Source: Ananas comosus
Lineage: Eukaryota; Streptophyta; Magnoliopsida; Poales; Bromeliaceae
Length of the DNA stretch: 64,000 bases
Reading direction: 5' to 3'
Assembly (NCBI RefSeq): GCF_001540865.1
Contig: NC_033632.1
Span: forward strand, 8,991,944 to 9,055,943
Shown piece after piece: positions 12,082 through 22,461 of the stretch. Positions within the stretch are counted from its first letter, which is position 1. Each line of letters begins with the position of its first letter. Position numbers and translations under genes: made by a program. The notes beneath the pieces were generated by a model, which had not been told where the DNA came from, searched no databases, and saw nothing but the letters and a program-made list of their open reading frames with translations.

Positions 12082-12850
12082 TGTCACGCCCCGGGGTCCC
12101 TTTTTGGTTTAAAAGTAAAGGGGAAGTGCCCAAAATTTTTTTTTTTGAAAACCTGACCCCCAGGGTATGTCAGATCCGCCACAAATACAGGAATTCCACT
12201 GTTCACAAGAACAGAGTCTCCCCTGTATTTGCACGGCGTCGCACAAGTACAAGATACATAAACAGGATACAACTACCACAACTGAATATACAAATATTTA
12301 TACATTCATACATTCATACACCATTCACATTCAGATTCACATTCAGAGTTTAACATAAATCCACAACTATTAGTTTAAAATGTTTCCTACCCGGAAACTT
12401 GTTTTGAAATACCAAGTCATGAAAACCACAAGAAAACTCTTTTAAAAACCGTTTTCCACACAGAAACTTTTTCTTTTTAAAACTCGCTACCACGAGGGGT
12501 AGAAAACCATTTTCATTTCACGAAAATTCACAAATCCTTTATTACATGCATGAAATTCCAAATATTCAAATGTAATAAAATGCTGAACCATGTAAACTGT
12601 CTAAGTCATTTATTTAAAGAACTAAGTTCGAGAATTAACCAACACGGGACGGTGGCTCTATCATCACTAAGCGTGCTCCTCACGAACCGTCCCACTAGGA
12701 CCTGCGACGTCACCTATAATGGGGGTGGGGGTTGAGAACATGTAAACATGTCTCCCATCTCAGTGGGTACCGCAAGCCGACGAGAGCGAGGGATACTCAC
12801 TAGTCAAGGAGGATAAACAATAATATGGATAAGTGAAATACAATAGCAAC
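12082..12850 (-). mobile_element. Solo LTR of about 4 kb, left (3') part, split by the gypsy element
   Basis: On the plus strand it opens TGTCACGCCCCGGGG, the complement of an LTR 3' terminus. The matching other end, TGTAAGGACTGAG on the minus strand, is at 25667. TAATG flanks both outer ends (12077-12081 and 25668-25672). Removing the gypsy element and one copy of GCAAC gives one LTR of about 3975 bp. No second LTR or internal coding region is present, which indicates a solo LTR. Related copies are at 31150-33591 and 60006-64000. Confidence 0.85.
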
Positions 12851-15074
12851 TGTCACGCCCCGGATGTCTCGTTCCCCGGGCACGCCGACAAATCCGCCGT
12901 ATACAAAGGACTTTCCCCTGTATACGAAGCGTCAAAAGTACCTGTAGATATACAATACTACAAACAGTAGTATAGAGCTGCTCAATAAACAGAAGCTAAA
13001 CAACTGAGTTTCATATACATAGTCCAAGTCCAAAATACAGAGTTACCCGCACTGGCGAGTTAAGTAAGCTATGTACATAAACTCAGACAAAATATCTACC
13101 TGCAGTAGGGGTGCCTCTAGCTCTGTCAGTCGGGTAGGGCTCTAGCTCGCGACGCCCTTGCCTCGATCCTGATCCGCGGAAGGCGCAGCAGCCGAAACTT
13201 GTGGCTCTGCAAAACAAGAGTAACAACTGGGCGTGAGAACTATTGCAAAAACAAGTAGTCCTCAGTGGGTACCGCCCAAAACAACATCGGTCACCCACTA
13301 AGTCTACAAAAGGGAGCAAGGATAGTAGGAAAAGCAGGAAGTACACTCTACCGCTATCAATCACTACACTATCATGCTCTACGCTAACCAACTGTAGGAA
13401 ATGCCAAATCTGACCCAATCCAATCGGGACTATAAGCATACCCGTCCCCGAGACTGTGAATACACCCGACCCTGCCCCGTTGCGACTGTCCAGCTACCTC
13501 CACACTAACTGGTCCGTGGAGAGCAAGTCCAACTGGCATGAGCGACACCAACGCGAAAGCACAAAGCCCGTCTCCGGAGTGGCACTCGTGGGCGCTACCC
13601 AACCGAGTATGCAGCGTATCTCTGTCGAGCTCAATCAGGCTCTAACTAGCCAAAGTCAAGTAATCGACTCAAAATGGTCTAACAACCAACAGGTAACGTG
13701 CCCTCGGCACAATCTGACGCCAAAAAGGCGATACGGGTCCACCGTCAACTCTGACGGCACCCAACAGTCCGGAACAACCTGAACGACCCTGTAAAAATCC
13801 ACTCGGCATACAAGCACGAGCGTAAATGTATTCTAAACTACCTGGAGTACTCGTCTTGAGGATACTGCGACAGTACATTTTTATAACGGCTCCTAGAGCT
13901 AAATCAGGCAGTTTAAACAGGTGACAGGTCCAAATCGCAGGTTTTCTCCTAATTCAATTTCCAAGTCCAACATGTATAACCTACTTAATTTATTACTACA
14001 TGCTTCAAATTCAGTTTTGTAATCTATCATATAATTCATGAATTCGAGCTAAAATAGATTATCAAAAATCGAGATCTATACATGTCGACGATTATGAACT
14101 TAGGAGTCCAAACCGATGTAACCCACCTCGCACGCTAATCCCTCGCAGCACGGAACCCCCTCGGCTGCGACACCACCTGCTGGATCGACCAAAAACGCCC
14201 GAGTCTCGAAATCAAGCTAACTCCAAACTAAAAACACCAAAAATCCTTAATTCAGTCTAAAATCCACAACAGCAGAGAAGAGAAGGATTTCGACCAAGCT
14301 AACCTTCACCAAAATTTGCAAGTAAGGGCTTCGTGGATTCCTCTCGAAGTCCCGAATCCAACAAACCAAGTCTCGTCGCAATCCGATGCTCCTACGTCTC
14401 GTACGAGCCAAAATACCCACAGTCGACGCAGAAATCTGCAGCAGTAGCACCCGAGCTCGAAATTAATGGAATTGAAGTACTTGGAGGAATGCCCACAGAT
14501 AAAACACTTCAACATGTACCTAGAATCAGCACGACGTCAAGGATGGCGAAAAGCCGCACTCGCCCGACCTCATCGCAGCAACACGACGTCGAAAGTGTGC
14601 TCGAATGGCTTCGCGGCGCGACGTCGGCGACGAATTCCCCAACCGAGCTCCTCCCTAGCCTATGATCGGTTTGAGAGTGAGAGAGAGGAAGTAGCAGCAG
14701 AGGAACTCCCTCTCTCTGTCCTCACAAGGCTAAATAGAGAGAGGGAGGGCTGGTGATACAAACGAGGGAGAGAAAAGACCAAAACACCCTCTCACCTACC
14801 CTGGTGTACCGGTACACGGGATCGCGTACCGGTACAGGAGCCAACCCGAGAGCAACCCACGCGCGGCCCAGTGCAGTGTACCGGTACACCTTAATGGCTG
14901 TACCGGTACAGCAAGCAAAAAAACTGCAATCTGCAGATTTTCTTCGCTGAAAGTTGCCCTCGCGTCGCACGGAGCCCGTTTTGCTTCTATTTGACGCCAA
15001 CGCGACTCGGACTTGTCCCGACACTCTCCAGAGCTATCGACAAACCTCCATAGTCAAACACCAGGGATCTCACA
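12851..15074 (-). repeat. Gypsy 3' LTR
   Basis: In element orientation it begins TGTGAGATCCCTGG at 15074 and ends GGGGCGTGACA at 12851. Four TGTACCGGTACA-type palindromes lie at 14804-14911, within about 270 bases of the LTR start and so in U3. A CT-rich leader and a possible TATA (CTATTTAG near 14735) follow. Confidence 0.9.
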
Positions 15075-15092
15075 TCCTCCCCCACTACAAAA
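15075..15092 (-). other. Gypsy polypurine tract
   Basis: On the minus strand this reads TTTTGTAGTGGGGGAGGA immediately before the LTR start, the expected plus-strand priming site. Confidence 0.8.
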
Positions 15093-15125
15093 GGTTTCGT
15101 CCGCGAAACCGAAACGTACCTCTGC

Positions 15126-15739
15126 TCAGGCATCGAACAAATAAGGATAGGCTTCCCTCATCGCCGTCTCAGACTCCCAAGTCGCCTCCCGCTCATCATG
15201 ATTCCACTGCACTTTCACCTGCGGGATGACCCGGTTGCTCAATTCTTTCGTCTCCCGAGCAAGAATCCGCAACGGCCGCTCCTCGTATCTCAGATCCTCG
15301 CCAATCTCAAGTGGAGTGAAGTCAATCAAATGAGAGGGATCGAAAACGTATCTCCTCAATGCTGAGACATGAAAAACATCGTGGATGCCAGCAAGTCGCG
15401 GGGTAGAGCTATCCTGTAAGCAACCGGTCCGATACGCTCCAATACCTCGAAAAGGCCAACAAACCGTGGACTAAGCTTTCCACGTACTCCAAATAGGCGT
15501 ATCCCTCTGGACGGCGAGACTTTGAGAAAAACATGATCTCCAACCTGAAACTCCAAGTCTCGTCTCCTGGTATCGGCGTAGCTCCTCTGTCGGCTCTGTG
15601 CTGTCAAAAGGTGTCGTCGAACGACTCTCACCTTTTCCTCAGCCTCAAGTAGAATCTCTGGTCCAAGTGTCCTCCGCTCACCCACATCACTCCAAAACAG
15701 AGGGGATCGACATCTGCGTCCATACAACGCCTCAACGGA
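15126..15739 (-). pseudogene. Gypsy integrase C-terminus and chromodomain-like end
   Basis: After the frameshift near 15733 the integrase C-terminal part continues (YGRRCRSP...; GPVAYRIALP). It is broken again near 15391-15396 and ends at 15126 with a segment holding YEERPLRILAR, VKVQWNHDEREATWE and AYPYLF. That segment matches the chromodomain-like tail of Tekay/Del elements, which directs integration to marked chromatin. Two one-base losses explain the two frame changes. Confidence 0.8.
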
Positions 15740-18096
15740 GCCATCTGAATGCTCGTTTGATAGCTGTTGTTGTACGCAAACTCAACCAGTCTCACATGTC
15801 GATACCACCCTCCTCCAAAATCCAGGACGCATGCCCTCAGCATGTCCTCTAGAGTCTGTATGGTCCGCTCTGACTGACCATCTGTCTGTGGGTGGAACGC
15901 CGTGCTAAAATGCAGCTGTGTACCCAAGGCTGTCTGCAAACTCCTCCAAAACTGGGATACAAACCTCGGGTCTCTGTCTGATACAATCGACACTGGCACG
16001 CCGTGCAGCCTAACGATCTCATCCAAGTATAGCTGCGCAAGTCTCTCCCTGGACCAGGTAGTCTGAACCGGTAGGAAGTGAGCAGACTTGGTCAGTCTGT
16101 CCACTATCACCCAAATCGCGTCGTAGCCACCCTGCGCTCTAGGCAATCCAACGACGAAGTCCATAGTGATGTACTCCCACTTCCACTCGGGCACTGGCAG
16201 ACTCTGAAGCTTGCCAGCAGGCACCTGATGCTCGGCCTTCACCTGTTGGCAAGTCAAACACTGAGCCACATATCTGCCAATGTCCCGCTTCATTCCAGGC
16301 CACCAGAATCGTGCCTTAAGATCCTTATACATCTTGGTTCCCCCAGGATGAACCGTATAAGGGGAACAATGAGCCTCTCTCAGAATATCCGCTCGAATCT
16401 CCGGATCCACAGGCACACACAGTCGGTCCCTGTACCGTAGTACTCCCGAACTGTCCAAAGCAAATCCCTCAGCCTGCCCCCTGTCTAGCTGCTCTCTAAT
16501 CCTCAACAAGTACGGATCTCCACTCTGTTTCTCTCGGATCCTATCCAACAGAGTGGGCTGTAAAACTAGAGACGTCAGCCTCGCCGTAGACCCAGGGGGT
16601 ACTATCTCGAGTCCCAGCCGCTGTAGCTCCTCGAGTAGGGGTCTCTGCTCAGTAATCCTCAAACTCAGGCTCTGCACTGACTTCCTGCTCAACGCATCTG
16701 CCACCACATTCGCCCTGCCGGGATGATACTGAATACTAATGTCATAGTCCTTCAGTAACTCCAACCACCGGCGCTGCCTCAGATTCAGCTCCCTCTGTGT
16801 GAACAGATACTTGAGACTTTGATGATCGGTGAATACCTCGCAGTGCTCGCCGTACAAGTAATGCCGCCAGAGCTTCAAAGCAAAAACCACCGCGGCAAGC
16901 TCCAAATCATGCGTAGGGTAATTCTTCTCATAATCCTTTAACTGCCGTGAAGCATAGGCAATCACCCTACCATGCTGCATCAGCACGCAACCAAGTCCAC
17001 TGTGCGATGCATCACTGTAGATCACGAATCCATCCCCCATCACCGGAAGGGCAAGGATAGGAGCCGACGTCAACCTCAGTCTCAACTCGTCAAAGCTCCT
17101 CTGACAGTCGTCGCTCCAGACAAAACGAATCCCCTTCCGCGTCAAGCGTGTGAGGGGTGTGGAAAGCTTCGCAAAGCCTTCCACAAACCGACGGTAATAT
17201 CCTGCCAGTCCCAGGAAGCTCCGTACCTCAGTCACCGTCGTCGGTCTAGGCCAATCTCGAATCGCCTCAATCTTCTTCGGGTCCACTGCTACGCCCTCAG
17301 CTGAAATCACGTGGCCCAAGAAAGCAACCTCCCGTAGCCAGAACTCGCACTTCTTTAACTTGGCATACAACTTCTTCTCGCGCAGAAGCTGTAGCACAAT
17401 CCTCAAGTGCTCCTCATGCTCAGCATCACTCCGGGAGTAAATCAGGATATCGTCGATGAAGACTACCACAAACCTATCCAAGAACGGCTTGAACACTCTG
17501 TTCATCAAATCCATGAATGCAGTAGGGACATTCGTCAATCCAAAAGGCATCACTGTGAACTCATAATGTCCGTACCGAGTCTGAAAAGCCGTCTTGGGAA
17601 CATCCTCGACCCTCACCCTCAGCTGGTGGTAACCTGACTGGAGATCAATCTTCAAGAAGACATAAGATCCCTGTAGCTGATCAAACAAATCATCAATGCG
17701 TGGCAATGGATACTTATTCTTGATGGTCACTTTATTCAGCTTCCGGTAATCCACACATAACCTGAGCGAACCATCCTTCTTCTTTACAAATGGCACTGGC
17801 ACTCCCTAAGACGATACACTGGGTCTCACAAACCCTCTATCCATCAGATCTTGAAGCTGTGCCTTTAGCTCTCTCAGCTCTGCCGGCGCCATCCGATAAG
17901 GTACCTTTAAGATTGGTGCAGTTCCAGGAACTACATCAATCACAAACTCAATCTCCCTCTCCGGCGGCAACGTAGTCAACTCAGGGGGAAACACATCCGG
18001 AAACTCGCGGACTACGGGAATATCCTCGAGTCTCTGCGCCGCCGTAGGTACCTCCACAACTGTCGCTAAGAAAGCAATACACCCGCTACTCAGCAT
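15628..18096 (-). pseudogene. pol: Gypsy pol: reverse transcriptase, RNase H and integrase
   Basis: The open piece at 15628-17802 (724 codons) shows reverse transcriptase motifs VDYRKLN and FIDD (about residues 115-118, near 17449-17460). RNase H signatures are YSDAS and TDHQSLKYL. The integrase has an HHCC zinc-binding part ([11 protein letters not shown]...CLTCQQ) and DDE core motifs [16 protein letters not shown] and GQSERT. The start of the RT domain lies in the previous piece (17806-18096), separated by a TAG at 17803 where the family has Trp. Near 15733 a one-base loss shifts the frame. The best match is the Tekay/Del chromovirus group, from the combination of domains and long LTRs. Confidence 0.92.
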
Positions 18097-18576
18097 CTGT
18101 CGAGCCCTCGCCGAAGATATCTAAGTGGCAAACAGCATGCTCCTGCAGCCTCTGAAAGTGAACTCCTCCTGGCCTGTCTCGCGAAACATCACCGTCCTCG
18201 CTCCACCGTCGATGGTAGCATAGTACCGCGCCAGCCAATCCATACCGAGCACAACGTCGAAGTCCTGCAGCTGCCCTAGCACCAACAGGTCTGCGAGCAT
18301 GACCCACGAATCCAACTGCACCGGACACGACCAACAACACTCTGCAACCTATAAAACATGGTCCGGGATCTGTACCTCTCGTGCCTCTGACAATGCCCCT
18401 AACTCTAGACCATGCAACAATGCAAATGCTCGGCTAACAAAAGAATATGAGGCTCTAGTATCAAAAAGAGTACGAGTACGAATGCCGGAAATCAAAGTGA
18501 TACCTGCCACCACTCGGTCGGCTGCTGTAGAGTCCTCCACCTGAGCTGCATAGACTCTGCCACTTGGAGCCTGCTG
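17990..18576 (-). pseudogene. Gypsy aspartic protease, inactivated
   Basis: The frame contains the retropepsin-like motif FDTRASYSFVS where the family has Asp-Thr-Gly/Ala-Gly/Ala. The change of the glycine to arginine at the active site would be expected to abolish activity. A VVLGMDWLARY motif typical of gypsy proteases follows. Stops TAG at 18349 and 18121 break the frame. The protease normally matures gag-pol. Confidence 0.8.
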
Positions 18577-18579
18577 TCA

Positions 18580-19935
18580 CCGCTCACCCTGTCGCGGCAT
18601 GGACGACCTATCCTCCTAACGGTAACTCGGTGCTGCTCTGTAAGTCTGCTGAGGTGTTGGTGGAGCCGAAGCTGATGATGGTGCTGGAGATGCTGCTCGG
18701 GGAAAAGCTGCCCTCATGTGTCCCGGCTGACCACACCCGTAGCACTGGCCCTCCCTCTGCTCACACTGTCTGGGCCAGTGTGGTCCTCCGCAGATCACAC
18801 ACTGCGGCGTCCTCTCAGGTTGTCCCCTCTGACGAGAGTCCTTGGATCGCTGACGCCCCGAGAACCCACGACCCTGTGAACGTGATCGTGGAGGCCTCGG
18901 CGGACGCCTGCTACTCAACTGACCTCCGTCGTCTGGAGCTGGGCGCTTCCTGTCCTGACTCGGTCCTGGCCCCTGAGCCCTCTCCCGCAGCGACACCTCT
19001 CCTCTCTCCTCCCATAATGCCTGCTCAATGGACGCATCCAGAGTCCTCGACCTCTGCGCCCTAACAAACCTAAATAGATCGGGTCTCAAACCCTGCTCGA
19101 ACAAATAGACCCTATGTGCCTCGTCTCTGGCCACAAACGGAACACAGTTCAGGAGTCTAGTAAACTCCCGAACATACTCCTGAACTGTCCGCTCGCCCTG
19201 CTGGATCCTCTTCAAATCCTCCTCAATCTTCTGTTTCATGCTGTTGGGAAAATACATCCCATACAGCATTCCATAGAACTCATCCCACCTCAGCTGCGCT
19301 GCCTCCAATCTCTGGTCTCGCCTCGCTCTCCGCCACCAATCACGTGCATCACCTGATAAACAGTGTACTCCCAGAGGTACCTGCTCCCCCTCTGGAACGT
19401 ACAGATCCTCAAATAATCTCTCCATCGCACTGACCCATCCCTCAACAACCCAGGCCTCAGTGCCTCTGCCATCGAAAATCAGTGGATCAAATCGGCGAAA
19501 ACGAGCTAACCTCTCCGTCCACCGCTCCTGCTCGGCCTCAGTCAACTATACGGGCCCCCTAGCAGGCGCAACTGGCGCTACAGGGACTACTGCTGGGGGA
19601 GGGGCTGCTGTAGCTGGTGCTGTCACTGGAGTAGTCGGGGGTGGAACAGTCTACTCTGGTACACTCGGTGCTGAACTCGGTGAATGAGCTATCCTCTCAC
19701 ACAACCTCTGCAACAACTCCCCCTGCTGCCTCGTCACCTCAGTCAGGGCAGCCAACTGCGCACTCAGATCAGGGGGTGCGCTAGCCTCAGGTCGCGCACT
19801 CGGCTCCACAACAGGGGGTGCACTCGCCTCCGGTCTGTCCTTCTGCTCCTGCCGAGCACTCTGCTCCATCTGCTCAGGTCTCTCAAAAGGTCCAGCACGA
19901 TTCCGCAACGACGGTCGACCTCGGCGACGATACAT
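18580..19935 (-). pseudogene. gag: Gypsy gag (capsid/nucleocapsid), interrupted by stops
   Basis: Translation would start at the ATG at 19933-19935 (MYRRRGRPSLRNRAG...). The longest open piece (18616-19545) holds a retrotransposon gag domain with the typical motifs DWWRRARRD and a helix ending in EGLRPDLF. An arginine/proline-rich stretch and a CCHC region follow. The CCHC knuckle reads CYGCGQPGHMRAAFP, so the last cysteine is replaced by phenylalanine. In-frame TAG codons occur at 19651, 19546 and 18616, and a TGA at 18577-18579. Gag would package element RNA into particles in the cytoplasm; this copy cannot make it whole. Confidence 0.85.
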
Positions 19936-20212
19936 AGCTGAAAAGAAAAAATCGGGGTCAGATACCATACAACACTCTCGACCCAATCAACGAAAGTCTG
20001 GAAGGCTGTCCCTGTTTCCCTCCAAAATTATGTCGTCTGCAGCCAACAAAATTTCTCAGGCCAAAACAGGTACTCCTTCAATCACTCACCCCACTTTTGG
20101 AGGAGTTAAAACAACTAATCATTGACTTTCGCAATAAATTACGCCTCTCGCGTCTTGCTTCCCTAAGGTTTGCCAAACTTAGGTTTCCTAGGTCCCAACA
20201 ACCTATAACAAA

Positions 20213-20224
20213 GCTCTGATACCA
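20213..20224 (-). other. Gypsy primer-binding site
   Basis: The minus strand reads TGGTATCAGAGC, complementary to initiator methionine tRNA, eight bases inside the 5' LTR. The plus strand reads GCTCTGATACCA. Confidence 0.85.
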
Positions 20225-20232
20225 ACTTAATC

Positions 20233-22456
20233 TGTCATGCCCCGGATGTCTCGTTCCCCGGCCACGCCGACAAATCCATCGTATACAAAGGACTTTCCCC
20301 TGTATACAAAACGTCAAAAGTACCTGTAGATATACAATACTACAAACAGTAGTATAGAGCTGCTCAATAAACAGAAGCTAAACAACTGAGTTTCATATAC
20401 ATAGTCGAAGTTCAAAATACAGAGTTACCCACACTGGCGAGTTAAGTAAGCTATGTACATAAACTCAGACAAAACATCTACCTGCAGTAGGGGTGCCTCT
20501 AGCTCTGTCAGTCGAGTAGGGCTCTAGCTCGCGATGCCCTTGCCTCGATCCTGATCCGCGGAAGGCGCAGCAGCCGAAACTTGTGGCTCTGCAAAACAAG
20601 AGTAACAACTGGGCGTGAGAACTATTGCAAAAACAAGTAGTCCTCAGTGGGTACCGCCCAAAACAACATCGGTCACCCACTAAGTCTACAGAAGGGAGCA
20701 AGGATAGTAGGAAAAGCAGGAAGTACACTCTACCGCTATCAATCACTACACTATCATGCTCTACGCTAACCAACTGTAGGAAATGCCAAATCTGACCCAA
20801 TCCAATCGGGACTGTAAGCATACCCGTCCCCGGGACTGTGAATACACCCGACCCTGCCCCGTTGCGACTGTCCAGCTACCTCCACACTAACTAGTCCGTG
20901 GAGAGCAAGTCCAACTGGCATGAGCGACACCAACGCGAAAGCACAAAGCCCGTCTCCGGAGTGGCACTCGTGGGCGCTACCCAACCGAGTATGCAGCGTA
21001 TCTCTGTCGAGCTCAATCAGGCTCTCAATAGCCAAAGTCAAGTAACCGACTCAAACTGGTCTAACAACCAACAGGTAACGTGCCCTCGGCACAATCTGAC
21101 GCCAAAAAGGCGATACGGGTCCACCGTCAACTCTGACGGCACCCAACAGTCCGGAACAACCTGAACGACCCTGTAAAAATCCACTCGGCATACCAGCACG
21201 AGCGTAAATGTATTCTAAACTACCTGGAGTACTCGTCTTGAGGATACTGCGACAGTATAATTTTATAACGACTCCTAGAGCTAAATCAGGCAGTTTAAAC
21301 AGGTGACAGGTCCAAATCGCAGGTTTTCTCCTAATTCAATTTCCAAGTCCAACATGTATAACCTACTTAATTTATTACCACATGCTCCAAATTCAGATTT
21401 GTAATCTATCATATAATCCATGAATTCGAGCTAGAATAGATTATCAAAAATCGAGATCTATACATGTCGACGATTATGAACTTAGGAGTCAAAACCGATG
21501 TAACCCACCTCGCACGCTAATCCCTGGCAGCACGGAACCCCCTCGGCTGCGACACCACCTGCTGGATCGACCAAAAACGCCCGAGTCTCGAAATCGAGCT
21601 AACTCCAAACTAAAAACACCAAAAATCCTCAATTCAGTCTAAAATCCACAACAGCAGAGAAGAGAAGGATTTCGACCAAGCTAACCTTCACCAAAATTTG
21701 CAAGTAAGGGCTTCGTGGATTCCTCTCGAAGTCCCGAATCCAACGAACCTAGTCTCGTCGCAATCCGATCCTCCTACGTCGCGTACGAGCCAAAATACCC
21801 ACAGTCGACGCAGAAATCTGCAGCAGTAGCACCCGAGCTCGAAATTAATGGAATTGAAGTACTTGGAGGAATGCCCACAGATAAAACACTTCAACATGTA
21901 CCTAGAATCAGCACGACGTCAAGGATGGCGAAAAGCCGCACTCGCCCGACCTCCTCGCAGCAACACGACGTCGAAAGTGTGCTCGAATGGCTTCGCGGCG
22001 CGACGTCGGCGACGAATTCCCCAACCGAGCTCCTCCCTAGCCTATGATCGGTTTGAGAGTGAGAGAGAGGAAGTAGCAGCAGTGGAACTCCCTCTCTCTG
22101 TCCTCACAAGGCTAAATAGAGAGAGGGGGGGCTGGTGATACAAACGAGGGAGAGAAAAGACCAAAACACCCTCTCACCTACCCTGGTGTACCGGTACACG
22201 GGATCGCGTACCGGTACAGGAGCCAACCCGAGAGCAACCCGCGCGCGGCCCAGTGCAGTGTACCGGTACACCTTAATGGCTGTATCGGTACAGCAAGCAG
22301 AAAAACTGTAATTTGCAGATTTTCTTTGCTGAAAGTTGCCCTCGTGTCGCACGGAGCCCGTTTTGCGTCTATTTGACGCCAACGCGACTCGGACTTGTCC
22401 CGACACTCTCCAGAGCTGTCGACAAGCCTCCATAGTCAAACACCAGGGATCTCACA
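20233..22456 (-). repeat. Gypsy 5' LTR
   Basis: It has the same length as the partner LTR (2224 bp) and few differences from it. The palindrome cluster is conserved at about 22186-22295, except that one copy has become TGTATCGGTACA. The primer-binding site lies just outside its inner end. Confidence 0.9.
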
Positions 22457-22461
22457 GCAAC

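Larger units (their letters stand above)
12851..22456 (-). mobile_element. Complete Ty3/gypsy LTR retrotransposon, Tekay/Del-like, decayed
   Basis: A 9606-bp element on the minus strand with equal 2224-bp LTRs (12851-15074 and 20233-22456). The five-base duplication GCAAC is found at 12846-12850 and 22457-22461. The minus-strand primer site is at 20213-20224 and the polypurine tract at about 15075-15090. Interior order (minus) is gag, zinc knuckle, protease, reverse transcriptase, RNase H, integrase and a C-terminal chromodomain-like segment, as in chromoviruses. In one sampled stretch (13081-13524 against 20463-20906) I counted 7 differences in 444 bases, all transitions, so the insertion is moderately recent. 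The coding region is interrupted by at least seven stops and two frameshifts, so it cannot act on its own. Confidence 0.93.

Noticed and set aside
12851..12862. Boundary between two copies of the same LTR family at 12082 and 12851
   Set aside because: Both begin TGTCACGCCCCGG but diverge at once; target duplications show them to be two different elements, one nested in the other.
13083..13439. Repeated 118-codon minus-strand frame, found again at 20465-20821
   Set aside because: It is present twice only because both lie at the same place in the two gypsy LTRs; Leu/Ser/Cys-rich with no known domain.
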